Part shown: one piece after another, positions 57,811-64,000 of the stretch | Position numbering within the stretch: position 1 is the first letter of the stretch | Layout: each line of letters opens with the position of its first letter | Assembly (NCBI GenBank): GCA_949752795.1 | Contig: OX457060.1 | Location: 2,460,501 to 2,524,500 of the forward strand | DNA: 64,000 nucleotides | Source of the DNA: Hyperoodon ampullatus | Lineage: Eukaryota > Chordata > Mammalia > Artiodactyla > Ziphiidae | Direction: 5' to 3' | Notes under the pieces: generated by a model | The model's input: only the letters and a program-made list of their open reading frames with translations | Told to the model about the DNA's origin: nothing | The model's database searches: none | Program-made: the position numbers and the translations under genes

Positions 57811-59303
57811 AACTGGGATATGATTGCCAAGGAAGAGACTGGGGAGAGAGACAACACTGGCCTTTGAGAGACAAGGCAGCAGCAGGAGGAAGATTCGCCG
57901 GCAAGGGAGACAGCAGAGCAGGTAGGAGGATGGGTCGGAGAGGGCTGGGCAGGCGGACTGGTCAGGGCTGACTGGGTCGGCCGCGTGGCTGAGAAGGGCG
58001 ATGAGTGAATAAGAGGTGATGCCTGGTCAGTCTCTGGTGACCTTTAGTTTCAGAAACGTGATGGAGACAATCCCTTCCCTAGTTGAAAGGCTGTGTAGGT
58101 TGAGGAAGGAGTTCAGAACAGATTTTAAAAGAAAAAGTGAAACAGAGAAAAAAGAGGGCTTGAGGGGAAATCGGCATGCCAGAAGGGTTTTTTTGTTTTG
58201 GTTGTTGCTGTTGCTGTTGTTGGAATGGGGAAGATCTGATCAGCTTAATATCCTGACGGAAGGAGACTGTGACTAGAAAGAGCAATTTTCAAGACAGAGG
58301 AGGAATATGAGCCAAAGCCAGTCTGAGTCTGATCTGAGGAGGAAGGAATCGGAGGAGTGGACGAGTGGAGGGAAGGTTGGTCTGAGAACTGGATGACGAG
58401 GGCTGAGCTCCCTGTGCAGGAGGGCCCTGGGCGAGGGAGGTGAGGGGCTTGTTGGGCGGGGGAGGAAGCCCAGGGCGGTGGTGGAGGTACCTTAGGTGGC
58501 ACGAACAGAGGGGAGGGGCGCCCTCTTCTCCCCGCTCCTAGTACAAGGGTAGGGGTTGGGCGGGGGAGGGGAGGACGAGAGGCACAGAAGGGCTGGTGTA
58601 GCAAAATGGGGAAAGATGAAAGGGTTACCCGGCAGCCTGCAGGCCCAGCCTAGGGGCAGAAGGAGCCTCTAGACCTGATGTTGGGTGGCACCACAAGAGA
58701 CTTGAAAGCCTCTTGCTTCAGGTGGCCTTGTGCACTGTGCTAACATTGATTGCCTTTCTAGGAGGCTTGAGGAAAGGTTTTAGGAAGTGGCTTCAAGCCA
58801 GGAGGGAGGCTCTCCCTGGACTACAGCCCTTTTTTCCTCACCTTTCAGCTGTTTTGGGGGATTGCTTCATACTTGTCTTCAGAGATATGAAATACATGGG
58901 CTGAGGACACACAGTAAACTCCTGTGGAGATGTCCCTGTCCTGGGTCCTCTGATCTCCAGACACCGGCAGTGGTTCCCCTCACACCCTCTGTGCCCCTGC
59001 CCACCCCCTCTCTGCTAATTTACCTCTCTAAGGACTAACTTGAGCCCCTCAAGTGGTCTGGCTTAGCACTGTCAGCTGGACCAGAAAGCTGGTTGTGAAA
59101 TACGCAGCTCTGAACCTGTGCTTATGATAGCCTTCTTGGGTTGAAAAACAAGATCTCAATTAACGAATTAATCAATTAATAAATAAAACATGTCCAAGAG
59201 CCTTGTGCATGTCTCATACCCTAGAGGCAATCAGGCCATCATCCATGCCCATGAGAGTGTACATGTACCTCAATGAAAGAAAGTCACAGAAATAAAAGCC
59301 TTT
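57811..59303. other. Intron stretch, G-rich at 58320-58600
   Basis: The plus strand is strongly purine/G-rich around 58400-58580 (GGGCGGGGGAGGAAG, GGGCGGGGGAGGGGAGG). No transposon was clearly recognised. Confidence 0.5.
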
Positions 59304-59318
59304 AAACTAAGGGGGACA

Positions 59319-59553
59319 GGACTTCCCTGGTGGCGCAGTGGTTGAGAGTCCGCCTGCCGATGCGGGGGACGCGGGTTTGTGCCCCGGTCCGGGAAGATCC
59401 CACATGCTACAGAGCGGCTGGACCTGTGAGCCACAGCCGCTGAGCCTGCATGTCCAGAGCCTGTGCTCCGCAACGGGAGAGGCCACAACAGTGAGAGGCC
59501 CGCATACCGCAAAAAATAAAAATAAATAAATAAACAAACAAATAAATAAATAA
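59319..59553 (+). mobile_element. CHR-type SINE (copy 7)
   Basis: The 5' head is slightly altered (GGACTTCCCTGGTGG), the A box is intact and the B box is GGGTTTGTGCC. The body shows several CpG losses, and a long AAATAAATAAAC tail follows. A perfect 15-bp target duplication, AAACTAAGGGGGACA, lies at 59304-59318 and 59554-59568. Confidence 0.96.
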
Positions 59554-59568
59554 AAACTAAGGGGGACA

Positions 59569-60959
59569 ATTCATCTGAGGTCTGAGGGGTAGACAGTCCA
59601 TTTAGAGGAGAGGCAGGGGGCTGGATGAAGTGAGTCTGGAGCCCTGTGTCAACCAAGCCGTTTCATTTTAAAGCAGGACTTGCAAATTAACTTTTCCTTT
59701 TGGTATTCTTCAACGCCCTTTCAAACAAATAATTAGCCATGCAAAACTAATGCAGCATATTCTAGAACTCAATTCCTAGTACGACTCTCCAGAGCACTTG
59801 AACCGTGCCCTGAAGCTGGCATTGTTACAAGGAACTCTTGATGAGAATAATGCCTGATACTGTGCAATTGTGTGCGGTTGGCCTTCCTTGCGTGGTTCTG
59901 TGTATGCACATCAATTACATGCATTCGGGATAATTTGTCTTTTTAAAATCACACCTTCTATTTCACCCCAAGAAGATAAATGGATCCTGCCTCGGTCCCA
60001 GTTCCATTGATTTTTCTGTGCTCCTATGGCGAGGCTATTACCAACACTAATCTCAAACCCTGCTAGGAGCCAGGAAGGCCTTAGAATTCAGAGCACCAAT
60101 TTCGGCAACTTTCACCTTATTTTTCTTTTCACAGGCTTTTGTTCGGACTTCCCTCCTCATCTCATTTTCAAGTATGATTTGATTATCATCCTGTGAGGTC
60201 TGCTCCGCTGGCTCTGAGCAGACACCTTTTTGCCATATGCAGCTTGCAGGAGGGTGACGGTGGCCTCTCCTGGTGGGTGACCCTCCTCAGGGCAGGGTGT
60301 CCCTGCAGCTTTGAAGCCTCACCCCGTGGCCTCCCCTTCTGGTGGGGTGAGCCCACGACCTTCACCTTGTGGCTCTCAAAGTTACTTTTCTAGGGAGAGG
60401 AGGAAGAAAAGAAGAAACGGGGAGTGGAATTCAGAGGCTACAGGCACTGGGGAGGGTTTTGATAGTGAGCTCAGTGTTGGAAGTTAGGGCAGCTGCGGCC
60501 GTGTTCCCAGGGTTTGAAGTGATAGATGTCAGGTGGCCCTTTCCTTCCATTTCCCAGGGCTGTTCTGCAGCCTCCTGGCTGTCTCACATCCCCACCTTCT
60601 GCTGGACCTGGGACCAAACTCAGGATCTGAAGAGATCACACGCCAATTAAAAAACATACTGATTAATTTTCAGAAGGCAAACCATTCAGTTCATTAAGAT
60701 ATTTCTAACAGGACCAAGGGCATATAGGAAAGAGTAAGTCTTCCTTCACTGCTAACCCTGGGCCCAGGGGCCTCCCAGAGTACTGCTCTTACTGGCTCCA
60801 TGGAACCTTCCAGAGACAGTCTATAAATAAGGCATGCCCTCAATTCCTCCTGCCATGTCACTGCCCACGCTGCTGCTGGTCCTTTTCTGCTTCATTTCCC
60901 CTCCTCCTCTTCCTCTCTCTCCTCCCTCTCCTTCCCCCCAACTTCTTTTCCTTCTTTGA
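59569..60959. other. Unique intron stretch with homeodomain-like motifs
   Basis: 59690-59960 contains GCAAATTAAC, AATAATTAGCC, CATCAATTACATGCATTC and GGGATAATTTG and no repeat similarity. 60180-60640 has higher GC. No coding signal. Confidence 0.5.
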
Positions 60960-61910
60960 TATAATAATTTATCTTGTAGATGGTTCCATACCAAGACTCA
61001 TAAACCTGCCTCATTCTAAAGGGTTGCATAGTATTCTACCGTGTGGAAATATAATAAGTTATTTAACTAATCCCCTAGTAATAGTTATTTTGGTTGTTTC
61101 CACTCATTTTTTTTTTTTAACCATTAAAAAGAATGCTGCACAAACGAATTGAAAGCAGGGACTCAAACTGATATTTGTACGAAGATGTTTATAGCAGTAT
61201 TGTTCACGGCCACAGCAGCTAAAAAGCAGAAACAACTCAAGTGTCCATCAGGAGATGAATGGATAAACAAAATGTGGTATATCCATACAATGGACTATTA
61301 TCCAGGCACAGAAAGGAATGAAATGCTGATATATAGGACAACATGAAAACAGTATGCTAAATGAAAGAAGCAGCACACAGAAGGACAAATGTTTATGATT
61401 CCATTTATATGTATGAGGTACATAGAATAGGCAAATTCATAGAGATAAAAGTAAATAGAGGTTTTGGGGGGAGGCGAAGGGGAATGGGGAGTTATTGTTT
61501 AATGGATACAAAGTTTTATGTTGGGGATGATGAAAATGTTTTAGGTATAGATAGTAGTGATGGTTGCGCAATATTGCGAAGGTATTTATTTGTTTTCTTT
61601 TTGTGTGTGTGAATGTATTTAATGTCACTGAATTATACACTTGCAAATAGTTAAAAGTGAAAATTATCATGCCATGTATATTTTATCACAATAAAAAGAA
61701 ATGACGATAGAAAGATAGGAAAGATAATAATATGCTGCTGAAGCCTTAAAAAGAAAAGAACGCTGCAGGGAACATCCTTGTACAATAGGGCACTCTGTAG
61801 GAACGTAAGTATATCTGTATGATACATTCCCAGAAATGGAGAAGGAGTGTGTACATTTTAAATTTTGATATACAATGCCCAATTTTCTTCAGAATATTGG
61901 ACTAGGTAAT
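60960..61910 (-). mobile_element. Ancient antisense LINE split by a sense L1
   Basis: The left part (60960-61140) has GCATAGTATTCTACCGTGTGG, TTTGGTTGTTTCCACTCA and AAAAAGAATGCTGCA. The right part (61745-61910) resumes with CGCTGCAGGGAACATCCTTG, then CATTTTAAATTTTGATATAC and AATGCCCAATTTTCTTC. Both are antisense of an old L1/HAL1. The interval 61141-61740 is a separate sense L1. Confidence 0.75.
61141..61700 (+). mobile_element. L1 3' end, sense, nested in an older LINE
   Basis: Sense L1 ORF2 end and 3' UTR. In translation 61149-61346 keeps a decayed ORF2 C-terminal motif (WINKMWYIHTMDYY). Next come GTATGCTAAATGAAAGAAGC, TGTTTATGATTCCATTTATATG and a terminal TATTTTATCACAATAAAAAG. The flanks TTAAAAAGAATGCTGCA (left) and TTAAAAAGAAAAGAACGCTGCA (right) look like an imperfect target duplication, consistent with a retrotransposition insertion. 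Confidence 0.85.
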
Positions 61911-63324
61911 GCTCTGACTCATGAGATATGAGGTTGGTTTGATACCAACCACAGTCTGACATCAAACAGTTTGATCTTTGCCACCCTGACAGCTGAAACA
62001 TGGACCCCTTGTCGATTTAATTCACTTTTCTCTGAGGGGGTAATGCCATATGTGTGGTGAGTGTCACAGACTCCCCTGATCAGGAGTCACCTTGGTGCCA
62101 GGTCAAGACGGAAATAAGTCAGGAGCAGCCTGGAGGCACAAGGGCGGGCTGGCTGGCTGGACGTGAAAGAAGGATTTCTGGCTCTTTTACCCTCTCTGCA
62201 GCCTCCCTCTACTTGCTGCCTCAGCTTTATTATGTGGTTCATGGAACCACAGAATGGCATCTTGGAAGAGGACCTAACAGGTCCAGCTGCCCAGCACAGC
62301 GAGTCCTTGGTGTGCTCCCTTCCCAGCTTTGAGAGTCTCTGCGCACTGCTCGTGACAGCAAGCTCACTTCTTCCTGATTCCTAGGAAGGTTCTTCTCCAT
62401 CAAATGTACCTCCTCCTGGTTTTCCACCCCATGATCATAGACCCTCTGAAGAACCAGAACTAGTGTAGTCCTTCTCTGAGCAGCTCTTGGGCCAGTCACT
62501 TGCAAAGATAAAGCCTGAAATAAATGATGGTGAATGGATCCCTGAATACATGCATGATCTGCAAATTTCAATCACTAATATTATTATCCTGCGGTTTCCA
62601 TAACAGTATAGAGTTCTTAGAAAGGAACTTCCTCAATTCAGAGGACAGTGGGCTGGCCCTTTCTGGGATACAGCCTGCGCTGAGTCAATGCAGGAAGCAT
62701 GCAGCCACCTGGCATTCTTTGGCCTTCTTCACATAGTGAGCTATAGAGCCAAGGCGCCTTGATTTATAATGTACATTTGTCCTGTCTAAGGATCACCTTC
62801 TCTTGGCTTCAATCCAGAGCTCCAAACCCCCATGATCAGTCCGAGTGAATCTTAACTCACTCACCAGCATTTTAGTAATTTCTTCCAGCTTTTTGTCACT
62901 TCCTGATTTGATATATATTCCATTAAATATTCTTCCTCCACTCTATGGATTACAATGTTGATTAGGTCAGGACCAAGGGCAGTGTCAGGTAATGACATCC
63001 CATTTCTCAAGTTATTTAACAGAATTATTCCTAATGGGATGGCTGAGGTCTCAGCCAACTATCACGTTTATGGTGAAATCATGAGGGGTTCAGACACTCT
63101 GCTGATATCAGGATGCGTGGGAAGAGGTGGGGGACAAAACAGGAAAGTTACTGTTAGTGCTTGAGTTCCGACTACCAAGGAACAAGCAGGTTGTACAGTG
63201 GAAGCAGGGGTGGGGTGGGGCCAGGGAACTTGGACCAGATCATTGGCTTGGTAAGTGGAACTGCAGGAGGAGAGAAGGGTGCTTGCATTCAGACATGTAG
63301 GTATAATTCGAGCCTCAGAATAAC
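61911..63324. other. Intron stretch, nothing recognised
   Basis: Unique-looking sequence; short chance frames only. Confidence 0.55.
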
Positions 63325-63560
63325 AAATCTGTACGTAGTGCTTACTGTGTGTCAGACACTGACTGTCCTATGCATATACGAACTCATTTCATTCTCACAC
63401 ATCCTAGGAGGCAGGTGTAGTTAATAACTCCATTTTACAGATGAGGACACGCAAGCACAGAGGATGGTTAAATAATTTACCCTGAATCATACCTGCAGGG
63501 TTTAAAGCCAAGCCTGCTGGCTCCAGGGTGTGTGCTCTTAACCATTTCACTCTATGGCCT
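63325..63560 (-). mobile_element. MIR, antisense, near full length
   Basis: GTAGTGCTTACTGTGTGTCAG, TCATTTCATTCTCACACATCC, CCATTTTACAGATGAGGACA and GTGTGTGCTCTTAACCATTTC cover the family from the 3' end to the tRNA-derived head in antisense. Confidence 0.88.
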
Positions 63561-64000
63561 TGGAAAGCTCAGCCTCCATCATATTACTGAATGGATTTCA
63601 GAGTCTGCTGGGATGTTCAGCTTCTAGAAAGAGGACGTGGCTAACCCCAGGGACTCCAGACCTCAGGGCAGTCTCTCCAGGGCCAGCAGTCCCTGTGGAA
63701 TCTTCTCTCAACCAAGTGGGAGAGGTGAAAGTGACTGCTGTGAGGAGTTGTTAAATAATCTGCCTCAAAAGATGTCTTATCATGTTCTGAATGTGCGGTG
63801 GCATTTCCTAGCTGAGTGGGAATGGTACAGGGACAGCGGGAGAAGGTCTGGATCAAGGGAGGTCTTTGCCATCACCTGACTCCTTGGTCTTCAGTTGTTT
63901 CTTCTGTGAATAAACAAGGCTGAGCTAAAAGATAACTTTAGTGTAGTTACGTTCCTATGTAAAAGTTTAGTATGTCTTAAGAGGGGGGAACTTAAGTTAT
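63561..64000. other. Window end, nothing recognised
   Basis: Unique-looking intron DNA up to the edge. Confidence 0.55.

Larger units (their letters stand above)
14280..64000 (+). other. EPHB1: EPHB1 intron 3 (5' part)
   Basis: Everything right of the exon is inferred to be the upstream part of intron 3. The next Eph exon would be about 156 nt, starting with the CPAGTF cysteine-rich motif. I saw no frame with that motif. A very long intron here fits what is known of this gene, which spans several hundred kilobases in mammals. Confidence 0.75.

Noticed and set aside
58400..58600. G-rich block considered as a promoter or CpG island
   Set aside because: G-runs are frequent but CpG is sparse, and no exon or TSS-like context is visible. 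Composition alone does not support a promoter call.
61149..61346. 65-codon frame resembling an L1 ORF2 C-terminus
   Set aside because: Real similarity but only a decayed fragment, annotated as part of the L1 rather than as a gene.

Overview
The window is mammalian nuclear DNA and almost entirely intronic. The species signal comes from its SINEs. Seven copies of a tRNA-derived CHR-type SINE, some close to each other in sequence and flanked by target-site duplications, plus one longer CHR-2-like copy, indicate a cetartiodactyl and most likely a cetacean. The SINE family is recognised from memory; no library search was run.

Only one protein-coding segment can be supported. It is a 682-bp exon at 13598-14279 (+) encoding most of the ephrin-binding domain and the start of the cysteine-rich region of an Eph receptor. 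Its protein matches EPHB1 as remembered, where it is exon 3. The exon has a polypyrimidine tract and AG acceptor before it and a GTAAGC donor after it, it ends in phase 1, and it shows no frameshift or stop. The flanking 13.6 kb (intron 2 side) and 49.7 kb (intron 3 side) are therefore read as introns of one large gene running left to right. EPHB1 is known for very long introns, so a window with a single exon is expected.

Layout. 1-13597: intron with MIR and L2 fossils, two CHR SINEs about 1 kb apart, and an old antisense L1. 13598-14279: the exon. 14280-28000: mostly unique intron with CA/GT microsatellites, an 18-bp homopyrimidine minisatellite, a sense L1 3' end and a CHR-2-like SINE. 28200-31240: short tandem duplications, then an antisense L1 carrying both a nested L1 and a CHR SINE, then an L2 split by another SINE. 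31240-44600: largely unique sequence with MIR, L2 and LTR-like fossils and several microsatellites. 44600-48700: a MIR split by an L1, a MaLR-like LTR and a CHR SINE. 48700-57800: AT-rich, LINE-dominated, including a compound locus of two opposed L1s holding a Tigger-type MITE and a CHR SINE. 57800-64000: unique stretches, one CHR SINE, a sense L1 inside an older LINE, and a MIR near the end.

No other gene, RNA gene, CRISPR array or novel system was found. The many other open frames of 60-300 codons are explained by SINE or LINE sequence, by low-complexity DNA, or as antisense shadows of the exon. The more interesting leads are modest: repeat-free stretches dense in homeodomain and E-box motifs that could be enhancers, and nested insertions that give a relative chronology.
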